Positions 1 through 8,488 of a stretch of DNA of 64,000 nt are shown one piece after another. The notes under the pieces are model-generated. The model had not been told where the DNA came from. It saw only the letters and a list, made by a program, of their open reading frames with translations, and searched no databases. Position 1 is the first letter of the stretch. Every line of letters begins with the position of its first letter. This stretch comes from Natronorubrum aibiense. Lineage in GTDB: Archaea; Halobacteriota; Halobacteria; Halobacteriales; Natrialbaceae. The DNA is taken from NCBI RefSeq assembly GCF_009392895.1, contig NZ_CP045488.1, positions 1,674,001-1,738,000 of the forward strand. The letters are read 5' to 3'. A program made the position numbers and the translations under genes.

Positions 1-1750
1 TTCCGACGTGTGAGTAGAGTCGAACGCCGTCGTCCTCCCTGCGGACGACCAGCGACGTCTTCGTGTGGGTCTTGTAGCCCACCGTGCCGTAGGCGACGTG
101 GATGCCCTCCTCCTCGAGTTTCTTCGCCCACTCGAGGTTGTTCTTCTCGTCGAAGCGAGCTTTGAGTTCGACCATGACGGCGACCTGTTTCCCGTTCCGG
201 GCGGCCTCGATCAGGCTCTCGATGATCTGGGAATCGCTCGCCGTACGGTAGATCGTTGCCTTGATCGCCAACACGTCGGGATCGTTCGCCGCCGTCTCGA
301 GAAAGCGTTGGACGGTCCCTTCGAAGGCGTGATAGGGGTGGTGGACGAGGACGTCCCGCTCGCGAACGCTGTCGAAGATGTTCGTCCCATCCTCGTGCGC
401 GCCGAGTCGCGGGTGAGGCTGCGGCGTCCACTCGGGCACCTGTAGCGCCGGCCGATCCAGCGCCGTCAGTTCGATGAAGTCCCGATAATCGAGCGGGCCG
501 TCGAGCTCGAACACTTCCCGATCGTCGAGGTCGAGTTCCCGCGTGAGCACGTCGCGGATCGCGTCCGGTGCGTCGCGTTCGATCTCGAGCCGGACGACGG
601 TCCCAAAGCGGCGTTCCTCAAGCACCTCCTCGATCAGCTCGATTAGGTCTTCGGCGACGTCTTCGTCGCGTCGCACCTCGGCGTTTCGCGTCACCCGGAA
701 CAGCGCCGTCTCGACGAGTTCGACGTCCGGAAACAGTAACTCGAGGTTCGATCGGACGATGTCCTCAAGCAGGACGTACCGCGTCTCGTCGCCGATCTGA
801 ATGAACCGGCGCTGATTGCGGGGGATCTTCACCCGCGAAAAGGTGACTTCGGCGTCGGGGTGTTCTCGGGTCAGGACCGCAAGCGAGAGGCTCTGATTCG
901 AAATAAACGGGAACGGGTGGGCCGGGTCGAACGTCAGCGGGGTCAGCGTCGGCAAGATCGAACTCTCGAACTGCGTCCGCAGTTGCGCTTGTTCGGCTTT
1001 CGAGAGGTCGTCGTAGTCGACGACCTGAATTCCGGCGTCCGAAAGCGCGGGCCGGATCTCGTCTCGATAACACCGACTCTGTCGGTCGAACAGCGGCCGG
1101 GCTTCCTCGAGGGCGGCTTCCCACTGCTCGGCCGGCGTTCGTCCATCGGGCGTCTCCTCGGTGATCCCCGCGGCGATCTGCTGTTTCAGTCCTCCGATGC
1201 GCTTGCGGACGAACTCATCCATGTTCGTCGTGAGGATGGCCAAAAACTTCACTCGCTCTAACAGCGGGTTCGTGTCGTCGATGGCCTCGTGGAGGACGCG
1301 CCGTTGAAATGCGAGTTCGCTGAGTTCACGATTGAGATAGTAGCGCGACTCGGTGAGGTCGACCGCCGACACGTCGGCGTCTGAGTCCGTTTCTGCCGCC
1401 TCTCGGTCGGAAATCGCCGGTATTTCGGCTGTCTCTCGATCGTCGTCCGATTCCGTCTCGACCGTCCCTCGGTCGGTCTCCGTTTCGTCTCCGTCCTCGA
1501 GCGTTCCGAATCCGGCTGCACTCGAGCGAAACCGCAACTCCTCGTTGACTGTCGCCCATGACTCCCGCTCGTCCGACTCGAGCGATGACGTCGCCTCGTT
1601 CTCGTCGGCTGGTATTTCGCCGCCGTCATCGCTCGTCGATCCGTTGTCGAGCGGTCGCTCATCGTGGTCGTTTGTCGTCTCACTCCCTGCCTCTGTCGTC
1701 GTCTCGCTTCCCTCCCCCGTCTGCTCGTCGTCGGATACTGACTCGCACAT
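1..1750 (-). CDS. ppk1: Polyphosphate kinase PPK1, N-terminal 583 codons (runs off left edge)
   Basis: PPK1 transfers the ATP gamma-phosphate to and from long-chain polyphosphate. The conceptual minus-strand translation starts at ATG 1750 with about 120 acidic residues of low complexity. It then enters the PPK1 N domain (YYLNRELSELAFQRR, followed by TTNMDEF), the middle domain (PFPFISNQSLSLAV) and the start of the catalytic C1 domain (IKATIYRTASDSQI, VELKARFDEKNNLEWA, YGTVGYKTHTKTSL). The C-terminal part, with the phosphorylated histidine region, lies beyond the window. The gene follows an ApaH-like phosphatase and the pst cluster in the same direction, which fits phosphate storage. The acidic extension is not part of the bacterial enzyme. 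The identity is seen directly; co-regulation with pst is inferred. Confidence 0.95.
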   Translation of the reverse strand, partial: MCESVSDDEQTGEGSETTTEAGSETTNDHDERPLDNGSTSDDGGEIPADENEATSSLESDERESWATVNEELRFRSSAAGFGTLEDGDETETDRGTVETESDDDRETAEIPAISDREAAETDSDADVSAVDLTESRYYLNRELSELAFQRRVLHEAIDDTNPLLERVKFLAILTTNMDEFVRKRIGGLKQQIAAGITEETPDGRTPAEQWEAALEEARPLFDRQSRCYRDEIRPALSDAGIQVVDYDDLSKAEQAQLRTQFESSILPTLTPLTFDPAHPFPFISNQSLSLAVLTREHPDAEVTFSRVKIPRNQRRFIQIGDETRYVLLEDIVRSNLELLFPDVELVETALFRVTRNAEVRRDEDVAEDLIELIEEVLEERRFGTVVRLEIERDAPDAIRDVLTRELDLDDREVFELDGPLDYRDFIELTALDRPALQVPEWTPQPHPRLGAHEDGTNIFDSVRERDVLVHHPYHAFEGTVQRFLETAANDPDVLAIKATIYRTASDSQIIESLIEAARNGKQVAVMVELKARFDEKNNLEWAKKLEEEGIHVAYGTVGYKTHTKTSLVVRREDDGVRLYSHVG

Positions 1751-1764
1751 TCGTCTCTCCTCGC

Positions 1765-2454
1765 TCACGCGTCGGCGTCGACGATCTTGTCGTCCGAACG
1801 ATCCTTGTGACCGTCCGTCGAGACGCGCACGAATCGGTCTTTGCGGACGTCGTAAGCCGTCAGACTGCCGCCGTAAACACAACCCGTATCCAGTCCCACC
1901 GCCCACTCGCGCTCGAGGGGGTCTTCGAGCACGGTGTGGCCGAAAAAGATCCGTGGCGGTCCCTGATACTCGTCGAACCAGAACGGGCCGTCGTAGCCGT
2001 CACCGTCGGGTGCCCGCATCGAGATGACGTCTGCATCTGAGTGTGCGGCCAACGGCCGATTCGGGTCGACGCCGCCGTGGACGACGAGGCCGCCCTCCCA
2101 GGCGATCGCGGTCGGCAGCGACTCGAGATACGCGTGGGCGCGGTCATCGAGCGACTCGAGCGTGGCGCGCCCGTCGATGACCTTCTGTTCGTTGTTCCCG
2201 CGGACGGACAGCAGCTGTGGGGTGGTTCGAACTCGCTCGAGAACGCCGTCGCTCGCTGGCCCTTTTCTGATCAGATCGCCGACAAAAATGCCGAGGTCGT
2301 TCGGTCCGAGGTCGAGCGTCGATAGCAACTCCTCGAGGGTCTCGAGACAGCCGTGGACGTCACCGATGACGTAGACATCGTCGTAGGCGTCGAGCTCGAG
2401 GTACCGAGTGTCGAACGAGAGTCCGTCGTTGAACGAAGAACTAGCTGTGGTCAC
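1765..2454 (-). CDS. Calcineurin-like metallophosphoesterase (ApaH / PPP protein phosphatase type)
   Basis: This 229-aa protein carries the ordered metal-binding signature of PPP-family phosphatases and diadenosine tetraphosphatases: GDVHG near residue 32, GDLIRKGP near 60, GNNE near 86 and a later HGGVDP near 125. The length suits a single-domain enzyme. The start is GTG 2454; an A/T-rich stretch with TATAAA-like sequence (minus strand) lies about 50 bp upstream. It stops 15 bp before ppk1 in the same direction, so the two could be co-transcribed. Protein phosphoserine/threonine and dinucleoside polyphosphates are both possible substrates, and the sequence cannot decide between them. Confidence 0.85.
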   Translation of the reverse strand: MTTASSSFNDGLSFDTRYLELDAYDDVYVIGDVHGCLETLEELLSTLDLGPNDLGIFVGDLIRKGPASDGVLERVRTTPQLLSVRGNNEQKVIDGRATLESLDDRAHAYLESLPTAIAWEGGLVVHGGVDPNRPLAAHSDADVISMRAPDGDGYDGPFWFDEYQGPPRIFFGHTVLEDPLEREWAVGLDTGCVYGGSLTAYDVRKDRFVRVSTDGHKDRSDDKIVDADA

Positions 2455-2691
2455 GGGTTACTCAGCGGTGCTTCGAAGGGGCTCGGATAAGCCGTTTATA
2501 TGTGTCCTGTAGTCTGATATATAGGGCTCAGTACCGGTCGACAGTCGTCGGGGGCGACACACCGCTACGGACAGCGGCGAGCGTATCGATACGGATACAC
2601 GGAAAACGCAGACAACACGTCTCGAGGGTGGTTAGACGGTCGACGATCGATGGCGGATCGCTGGGGACTCGAGACGCGGACGGCCGCAGTG

Positions 2692-4404
2692 TCAGCTGTT
2701 TCGCTGGTACTTGTTCCGAAGCACGATCGCGCTCGCGTTCATCATCAACATGACGATCAGCAGCGTCAACACGCCGGCGGCGAGGACGCCGTACCGGAAG
2801 TCAGTGGAGATGAGTCGCGACCAGGAGTAGATCTGGCGTGGCATCGCGCTGAACAGGCCGAAAAACGAGTTCGGCGGGATCCGAACGACGGCGGCGACGC
2901 CAACCATCAGTAACGGTGCCGTCTCCCCGATCGCGCGACCGAGCGCGAGGATGGTCCCCGTCAGGATGCCCGGCATCGCACGCGGGAGGACGACGCTCCG
3001 GACGGTCTGCCACTTCGTCGCGCCCATCCCGTACGACGCCTGTCGCATCGAATCAGGCACGCCGCGGATCGCCTCTTGTGCGGAGACGATGATGATCGGG
3101 AGGATGAGCAACGCGATGGTAAACCCGCCGACGACGACGATCCCGCTCTGGAGGCCGGCCGTCCGGACGAACAACGCGAGGCCGAGCACACCGTAGACGA
3201 CCGATGGCACGCCGGCGAGGTTGGCGATGTTGATCTCGATGAACTCGACGAACTGTCCGGCTCGTCCTTGATTCGGCGCGTACTCCTCCAGATAGACCGC
3301 CGCGCCGACGCCGATCGGGAACGCCGAAACCGCGACGACGGTGAGCATCATCACCGAGCCGACGAGCGCGGGATAGATCCCGGCATCCGCCGGCGTCGTA
3401 CTGTGCGAACTGTTCAAGAACTGCCAGTCGAGCCAGAGATCAGGGCCGGCGAACCCAAGTGCGTTGACGAGAACGGCTGCGAGGACCGCACCGCCACCGA
3501 TCACGACGGGGAAAGCGAGTCCAGCCGTCCCCTCACCGCGTCGCTGGACGGACTCGACGTACAGGCCAACCGGCGTGCCGACGACGGTCGCCGCAATCAC
3601 GCCCGTCTCCGGGGCAAGTCCGGCGATGGGTGCCGCGACCATACCGAGCCCAGCGGCGACGAGCGTTGCAACGCCTCCGATCGCGCCGGCACGGTCAGAT
3701 TCGCGGACGCGCCGAACGTACATAGCGGCGACCGCGGCGATCGGCAGCGTAAACGATGCCAAAAGCGACAACGCTGCCGTCGGCAGGACCGGTAGCGAGA
3801 CGATCAGGCCCCGAAGGCTCGGCACCAACGTGGGGACCGACATCGTCAGGTCGAACAGCTCCTGTCCTAACAGCGGCGTTTTGACCGTATAATCGACGCT
3901 GAAGCCGGGAATTCCGATCAGGGCAAACCACGGCACGAGGACGACGACCGCGAGTCGCTCGAGTGCGCTCGCGGTTCGGGTGCGTGCGTGGGCCTCGAGG
4001 ACGGCAGCCGCGACCGCGGCGGCGATGGCGAGTGCGAGCCAGCCGTGCGGTGAGATGACGTGTCTAAAGAGAATGACAACGCCCCCGGTGAGCAACGTCG
4101 TAGCGATCGGCAGGCCAAGCGAGATGTACGCGACGGTTCCCGACGGCCCCGCGTCGCGATAGTAGTAGGCAGCGAGCGCGAGTGCCGGAAGCACGACCGT
4201 CGCTGCGACGGTGGCGAGCCACCCCGAGTCAGCCGTAAACGGCTGGATTGCGTCGTTGGCGACGTAGAGTAAGAACACCAACACGAGGAGCAACGCGAGA
4301 AGCGTCGCGCCGAGACAGCTCAGTTTGAACAGCAGTCCGCGCCGCTGGCTGACCTGTCCGTCAGCACCGAACCAACTCCCGCTGGACTCGTCTGCGGTCG
4401 CCAT
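2692..4404 (-). CDS. pstA: Phosphate ABC transporter permease PstA, long haloarchaeal form
   Basis: This is the inner-membrane permease of the high-affinity phosphate importer. The C-terminal half (from about residue 340) has the ABC permease fold, with the EAA-type loop around QASYGMGATKWQTVRSVVLP and GTILALGRAIGETAPLL. It is preceded by about 300 residues of extra hydrophobic helices that ordinary 280-300-aa PstA lacks. The ATG start overlaps the TAA of a 41-aa ORF that itself overlaps pstC, so translation is probably coupled. It is the last gene of the pstS-pstC-pstA group. The PstA assignment is firm; the role of the N-terminal half is unknown. Confidence 0.93.
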   Translation of the reverse strand: MATADESSGSWFGADGQVSQRRGLLFKLSCLGATLLALLLVLVFLLYVANDAIQPFTADSGWLATVAATVVLPALALAAYYYRDAGPSGTVAYISLGLPIATTLLTGGVVILFRHVISPHGWLALAIAAAVAAAVLEAHARTRTASALERLAVVVLVPWFALIGIPGFSVDYTVKTPLLGQELFDLTMSVPTLVPSLRGLIVSLPVLPTAALSLLASFTLPIAAVAAMYVRRVRESDRAGAIGGVATLVAAGLGMVAAPIAGLAPETGVIAATVVGTPVGLYVESVQRRGEGTAGLAFPVVIGGGAVLAAVLVNALGFAGPDLWLDWQFLNSSHSTTPADAGIYPALVGSVMMLTVVAVSAFPIGVGAAVYLEEYAPNQGRAGQFVEFIEINIANLAGVPSVVYGVLGLALFVRTAGLQSGIVVVGGFTIALLILPIIIVSAQEAIRGVPDSMRQASYGMGATKWQTVRSVVLPRAMPGILTGTILALGRAIGETAPLLMVGVAAVVRIPPNSFFGLFSAMPRQIYSWSRLISTDFRYGVLAAGVLTLLIVMLMMNASAIVLRNKYQRNS

Positions 4405-4529
4405 TATGCTGGCACCTCCGACAGCAGGTATCCGTGGTCGAGACGTCCGTGCGATCGATGGTCGATTCGACTCGCGAGAGTGCGTGGTGGTCGCTCGCTC
4501 GTGGTTGCGTTCGTCGTGTCGTGTCTCAT
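4404..4529 (-). CDS. 41-aa ORF translationally coupled between pstC and pstA
   Basis: The gap between the two permease genes is spanned exactly by an open frame of 42 codons. Its ATG overlaps the pstC stop as ATGA (4526-4529), and its TAA overlaps the pstA ATG as TAATG (4402-4406). The peptide begins MRHDTTNATTSERPPRT and ends GYLLSEVPA. It is hydrophilic, rich in Arg, His and Thr, with no transmembrane segment or cysteine. It could be a small transporter-associated protein, a coupling cistron that carries ribosomes from pstC to pstA, or a leader-like spacer. I recognise no family. The perfect double overlap is seen; expression is inferred. Confidence 0.5.
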   Translation of the reverse strand: MRHDTTNATTSERPPRTLASRIDHRSHGRLDHGYLLSEVPA

Positions 4530-5461
4530 TGGTACTCCTCTCGGTAGCGCATAGCGATTCGATTGCTCAGCAGGTTCATCGCGAAGGTGATGAAAAACAG
4601 CGTCAACCCGATCGCGAACATCGAGTAGAACTCCGGCGTCCCGCCCGTGGCGTCGCTCGTCACGGCGTGGACCATCGCGGCCGTCATCGTCTGGCCGGAG
4701 TTGAACAGATTCGCGAACGGATTGGTGATGTCGAACATCCGTGCTTGCATCCCGCCTGCCATCACGACGATCATGGTCTCACCAATCGCTCGCGACAGCG
4801 CCAGAATGTACGACGAGAAGATCCCCGAAATCGAGGCCGGGATGACGATCCCCGTCGACACTTCGTACTTCGTCGCACCGAGGCCGTAGCCGGCCTGACG
4901 CAACGAATCGGGAACCGCACTCATCGCGTCTTCACTGATCGACGACACCATCGGGATGATCATGATACCGACCATGATCGACGCCGAAAGCAGGTTGAAC
5001 AGGTTCAACTCGAGGCCGGCTGCGCGGAGCCACGGCGTGAGGTAGACGAGCGCGAGATAGCCGTAGACGACCGTCGGGATGCCCGCAAGGATCTCGAGGG
5101 CCGGCTTCAACACCGAGCGCATGCGGTCGCTCGCATATTCGCTCAGATAGACCGCGGCTGCAGTGCCGATCGGGATCGCGACCATCGCCGAGACGACCGT
5201 CACGATGAGCGTCGCGCTGACGAGCGGGAGCACGCCGAACGTGCCCCGACTCGATTCCCACGTCGTGCCGGTGAGAAATCCGAGCGCGTCGACTTGTCTA
5301 AAGAACGTCACTGCATCGGCTGCCAGTGTCACAACGATACCGACTGTGACAAATATAGTCAAGGCCGCACAGCCAAACAGCAGCCAGTGATACAGCCGCT
5401 CTTTTGCGATTCGTCCATCAACTGACCGGGTGAGGTCAGCGTCTACTGAATCAGTACTCAT
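4526..5461 (-). CDS. pstC: Phosphate ABC transporter permease PstC
   Basis: This 311-aa permease subunit pairs with PstA. It has a cytoplasmic N-terminus, a first helix near residues 25-50, and the permease core with the loop SLRQAGYGLGATKYEVSTG followed by ALSRAIGETMIVVMAGG. Length and motif order match PstC. It starts 51 bp after the pstS stop and its TGA overlaps the start of the 41-aa ORF. The cluster lacks pstB, which sits upstream with phoU, so the transporter is encoded by two adjacent transcription units. Confidence 0.95.
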   Translation of the reverse strand: MSTDSVDADLTRSVDGRIAKERLYHWLLFGCAALTIFVTVGIVVTLAADAVTFFRQVDALGFLTGTTWESSRGTFGVLPLVSATLIVTVVSAMVAIPIGTAAAVYLSEYASDRMRSVLKPALEILAGIPTVVYGYLALVYLTPWLRAAGLELNLFNLLSASIMVGIMIIPMVSSISEDAMSAVPDSLRQAGYGLGATKYEVSTGIVIPASISGIFSSYILALSRAIGETMIVVMAGGMQARMFDITNPFANLFNSGQTMTAAMVHAVTSDATGGTPEFYSMFAIGLTLFFITFAMNLLSNRIAMRYREEYQ

Positions 5462-5512
5462 GTGTAGAAATGGGTGATTACGGGCGTCTGGCGGTGATAC
5501 GCTCCCGTGGCG

Positions 5513-6496
5513 TTAGTTGCCCGCCACGTCTTCGAGCGCGCTCAGATTCGCGTCGGCCTCTTCCTGGCTCGACGGAACGTAGCCGATCTCGTCCGCGATC
5601 CACTCGGCACTCGAGTTCTCGAGGTAAAACTTCATGAACTCGTAGACCTCTTCGCGCTGGACGGCTTCCTCGGAGGGGTAGATAAACAGCGGTCGAGCCA
5701 TCGGATAGTCGCCCGCCTGGGCGGCCTGCAGGCTGGGTTCGCCGCATTCGCCGTCCTCGCTCTCTTTGACTTCGAGCGCTTTCACGCGGTCGCTGTTTTC
5801 TTCGTAGTAGGCGTAGCCGAAGTACCCGATCGCGTATGGGTCGTCCTCGAGGCCTTCGACGATGATGTTGTCGTCTTCTGTCGGCTCGTAGTCGGTACGG
5901 TGGTTGCCGCCTTCGCCGACGACGTTCTCGGTGAACCAGTCGAACGTCCCCGAAGTCGTGTCGGGACCGTAGAGCGAAAACTCCTCGTCGGGCCAGTCGG
6001 AGTTGACGTCGGCCCACGTCTCGGCACCACCTTCCTGCCAGATCTGAGACATCTCATCGAAGCTCATGCAGTCAACCCAGTCGTTTTCGGGGCTGACGGC
6101 CATCGTCAGCGCGTCACCCGCAATTTGCATCTCCATCGGCGTGACGTCGTTTTCCGCACAGTGGTCCTGCTCTTCGGACTTAATCTGGCGCGACGCGCCG
6201 TTGATGTCGGAGTCGCCGGGGCAGAAGTGGTTCTCGAAGCCGCCACCACTACCAGTCGAGTCGACCGTGACGTTTACGCCATCGTGTTCCTCCATGAACC
6301 GCTCGGCCATCGCGTCCGAGACCGGGAACACCGTGCTGGATCCCTTGATGACGACCTCGCCGGAAAGTCCGTCTTCCTCGCTTGCTTCGTTCTCGGTACA
6401 CCCTGCGACCGCAAGCGCACCTGCTGCACCGGTCGTCGCGATAAATTTCCGTCGTGATAACGCGTCGATCGACCGTCCGAACTGGTTGTCTGCCAT
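5513..6496 (-). CDS. pstS: Phosphate-binding lipoprotein PstS
   Basis: PstS captures phosphate outside the membrane and delivers it to PstC/PstA. The N-terminus has a twin-arginine motif (SRRKF), a hydrophobic stretch and a lipobox ending AVAGC, so the protein should be Tat-exported and lipid-anchored. Ligand-binding loops typical of PstS follow: GSSTVFPVS near residue 54, STGSGGG near 85, and TTSGTFDWF near 190. ATG 6496 is preferred to the TTG codon one position upstream. It is the first gene of the pstSCA unit. The 230-bp upstream region carries two copies of a shared motif and AT-rich promoter sequence. Confidence 0.96.
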   Translation of the reverse strand: MADNQFGRSIDALSRRKFIATTGAAGALAVAGCTENEASEEDGLSGEVVIKGSSTVFPVSDAMAERFMEEHDGVNVTVDSTGSGGGFENHFCPGDSDINGASRQIKSEEQDHCAENDVTPMEMQIAGDALTMAVSPENDWVDCMSFDEMSQIWQEGGAETWADVNSDWPDEEFSLYGPDTTSGTFDWFTENVVGEGGNHRTDYEPTEDDNIIVEGLEDDPYAIGYFGYAYYEENSDRVKALEVKESEDGECGEPSLQAAQAGDYPMARPLFIYPSEEAVQREEVYEFMKFYLENSSAEWIADEIGYVPSSQEEADANLSALEDVAGN

Positions 6497-6556
6497 CAAC
6501 AGAAGGGTGCCACAGATTATAGAAAAACGATGCTATGACTAATATATATCCGTACG

Positions 6557-6576
6557 TAGCTATATATCTCGATATG
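6557..6576. promoter_or_regulatory. Pho-island motif, copy 1 (upstream of pstS)
   Basis: On the plus strand this reads TAGCTATATATCTCGATATG. It matches copy 2 (6594-6612) and copy 3 (8365-8384) with the shared core TAGyTATrTr followed by TCGATATr. Copies 1 and 2 are direct repeats offset by 37 bp. Copies occur only in the two intergenic regions that drive pst/pho genes, so a phosphate-responsive operator is the natural inference. Confidence 0.5.
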
Positions 6577-6593
6577 GGTCTTCGTCGGATTCA

Positions 6594-6612
6594 TAGCTAT
6601 GTACTCGATATA
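6594..6612. promoter_or_regulatory. Pho-island motif, copy 2 (upstream of pstS)
   Basis: This reads TAGCTATGTACTCGATATA. It is the second direct copy in the pstS promoter region and resembles the pstB/regulator copy more closely than copy 1 does. It lies about 100 bp upstream of the pstS ATG. Confidence 0.5.
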
Positions 6613-6729
6613 CGGCCTTGTGAGCGGGAAAAAGGCCCTTTCAGAACCCGTCCTACATTGGATCCAATATATAGTTTGGTGTAGAAACCGAACAGATGCG
6701 AGTCCGATGGCACCACCACAGAGTCCGTA

Positions 6730-7407
6730 TCAGTAGATCAGTTCGTCGTCATGGTCGACCATGTAGCGCGTCCGCGCCGCGATGTTGACCGCGTGATCGC
6801 CAACGCGCTCGATATCGCGAATCGTCAGCAACATCCGCGAGACGTCCTCGAGGAGCGCGTCGGTGTTCTCTGTGAACTCGGTGCCCGTCTCGATCTCGAG
6901 GAGGTCACGGACGACGAGCTCACTTGCCCCTTCACACAGCGTGTCGATATTGTCGTCTGCCGCCGCAATTTCGTGTGTCGACGTCGCGTCACCGCGTTCG
7001 TAGGCAGCCATCGCGTCTTCGATCATCTCGACCGTTCGGTCGCCGATGTATGCGATGTCGATGTCCGAATAGCGGCGGTATTCGGTCTGACGTGTGTATT
7101 CGCCCAGATTGACCGCGAGATCCCCGATTCGCTCCAAATCCGTGAGGATCTTGAACGAGGACGCGACGAACCGCAAGTCTCCCGCGACGGGCTGTTGGAG
7201 CGCGAACAGCTCGACGCAGGCCTGTTCCAACTCGAGGTAGCGGTCGTTGATCTCCTCGTCGCCCGTGATGACGTCCGCCGCGAGGGCGTCGTCGTTCGTT
7301 TCGAACGCCTCGAGAGCCTGTCGAAGCCGCCGACAGACGAGCGTGCCCATCTCGTAGACGTCGGATCGCAGTTGCTCGAGTTGGTGTTGAAATTCGGTTC
7401 GCGACAT
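6730..7407 (-). CDS. phoU: Phosphate signalling complex protein PhoU
   Basis: This 225-aa all-helical protein has two PhoU repeats. Each contains the characteristic acidic metal-binding signature (ITGDEEINDRYLELE near residue 47, then DLERIGDLAVNLGEY near 92; second repeat IRDIERVGDHAVNIA near 200). PhoU links the Pst transporter to control of phosphate uptake. It begins 5 bp after the pstB stop, so pstB-phoU form an operon separate from pstSCA. Size and repeat order are normal. Confidence 0.95.
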   Translation of the reverse strand: MSRTEFQHQLEQLRSDVYEMGTLVCRRLRQALEAFETNDDALAADVITGDEEINDRYLELEQACVELFALQQPVAGDLRFVASSFKILTDLERIGDLAVNLGEYTRQTEYRRYSDIDIAYIGDRTVEMIEDAMAAYERGDATSTHEIAAADDNIDTLCEGASELVVRDLLEIETGTEFTENTDALLEDVSRMLLTIRDIERVGDHAVNIAARTRYMVDHDDELIY

Positions 7408-7412
7408 GGGAG

Positions 7413-8303
7413 TTACCCGAACTTGCCGGTGATGTAGTCTTCGACGCGGTCGTGTTCGGGGTTCTCGAAGATCTTGTTCGTGTCGTCGAACTCGACGAGT
7501 TCGCCGCCAGTCAGGAAGACGGCTGTCTTGTCGGAGATTCGGGCGGCCTGTTGCATGTTGTGGGTGACGATGACGACCGTATACTCCTTCGAGAGATCCT
7601 CGATCAGGTCCTCGATCTTCGAGGTTGCGACCGGGTCGAGCGCCGACGCTGGTTCGTCCATCAGGATCACTTCTGGGTCGGGCGCGATCGCGCGAGCGAT
7701 GCAGAGTCGCTGCTGTTGTCCGCCCGAGAGGTCAAGTCCGCTCGAGTCGAGTTGGTCTTCGACTTCCTCGAGCAACGCCGCACGCTCGAGTGCCGTGCGA
7801 ACCTTCTCGTCGACGTCGCCGTCGTCTTTCCCCTGCACGCGGAGGCCGTAGGCGACGTTGTCCCGGATCGACTTCGGGAACGGGTTCGGTTTCTGAAAGA
7901 CCATGCCAATCTTCCGGCGCAGGGCGACCGGATCGACGTCGTCGTCGTAGACGTTTTTACCCTGGAAGTAGAGGTCGCCGTCGACGCGTGCGACGTCGAT
8001 AAGGTCGTTCATGCGGTTGATCGACCGCAGGAACGTCGATTTCCCACAGCCAGAGGGCCCGATGAGTGCCGTCACTTGGCCCTCGGGAATCTTCATATCG
8101 ATACTCCGGAGCGCCTGATCGTCGCCGTAGTACACGTCGAGATCCCGGGACTCGAGCGCGACCGATTCCGAGTGTGATCGGTCGTCCGACTCCGAGACCA
8201 TCCGCCCATCCGTCTGGGCTCCCGCGTCCGATGAGTCGCTAGAACTGGATTGAGGCGGCTCGTGCTGTGCGTCGGTTCCCATCGAGTCCTGGTAGTATTG
8301 CAT
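7413..8303 (-). CDS. pstB: Phosphate ABC transporter ATP-binding protein PstB
   Basis: This is the cytoplasmic ATPase of the phosphate importer. Motifs appear in order: Walker [10 protein letters not shown] (near residue 83), Q-loop [12 protein letters not shown], signature LSGGQQQRL, Walker [13 protein letters not shown] and the switch His in [11 protein letters not shown]. About 50 Ser/Asp-rich residues precede the ABC domain and look disordered. ATG 8303 is chosen over TTG 8306; a downstream ATG (MGTDAQ) is another option. A TATAT stretch lies about 34 bp upstream. It is first in a two-gene operon with phoU and divergent from the AbrB-PhoU gene. Confidence 0.96.
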   Translation of the reverse strand: MQYYQDSMGTDAQHEPPQSSSSDSSDAGAQTDGRMVSESDDRSHSESVALESRDLDVYYGDDQALRSIDMKIPEGQVTALIGPSGCGKSTFLRSINRMNDLIDVARVDGDLYFQGKNVYDDDVDPVALRRKIGMVFQKPNPFPKSIRDNVAYGLRVQGKDDGDVDEKVRTALERAALLEEVEDQLDSSGLDLSGGQQQRLCIARAIAPDPEVILMDEPASALDPVATSKIEDLIEDLSKEYTVVIVTHNMQQAARISDKTAVFLTGGELVEFDDTNKIFENPEHDRVEDYITGKFG

Positions 8304-8364
8304 CAACTAAATACTCCACTATGTCTGCTATATAGGCCTATGTTTGTATATTGTTGTTGGTGTA

Positions 8365-8384
8365 TAGTTATGTGTCGATATGTG
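8365..8384. promoter_or_regulatory. Pho-island motif, copy 3 (pstB / regulator intergenic region)
   Basis: This reads TAGTTATGTGTCGATATGTG. It matches the two pstS-upstream copies over about 18 positions. It lies in the 185-bp divergent promoter between pstB and the AbrB-PhoU gene, the likely binding site of the shared regulator. Confidence 0.5.
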
Positions 8385-8437
8385 CAGTAAACCATGCTCT
8401 ATAGGCAATTAGAGGAGAAATACGCGGACATAGGGCA

Positions 8438-8464
8438 CTCTATATATGTTCGGGTAGATTTATG
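8438..8464 (+). promoter_or_regulatory. Promoter elements of the AbrB-PhoU gene
   Basis: CTCTATATATG (8438-8448) and GATTTATG (8457-8464) lie 41 and 25 bp before the ATG. The second has the spacing expected for a leaderless haloarchaeal transcript; the first would give a short leader. Confidence 0.4.
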
Positions 8465-8488
8465 ACCTCCCCATAGAAAGCGAGCCAT

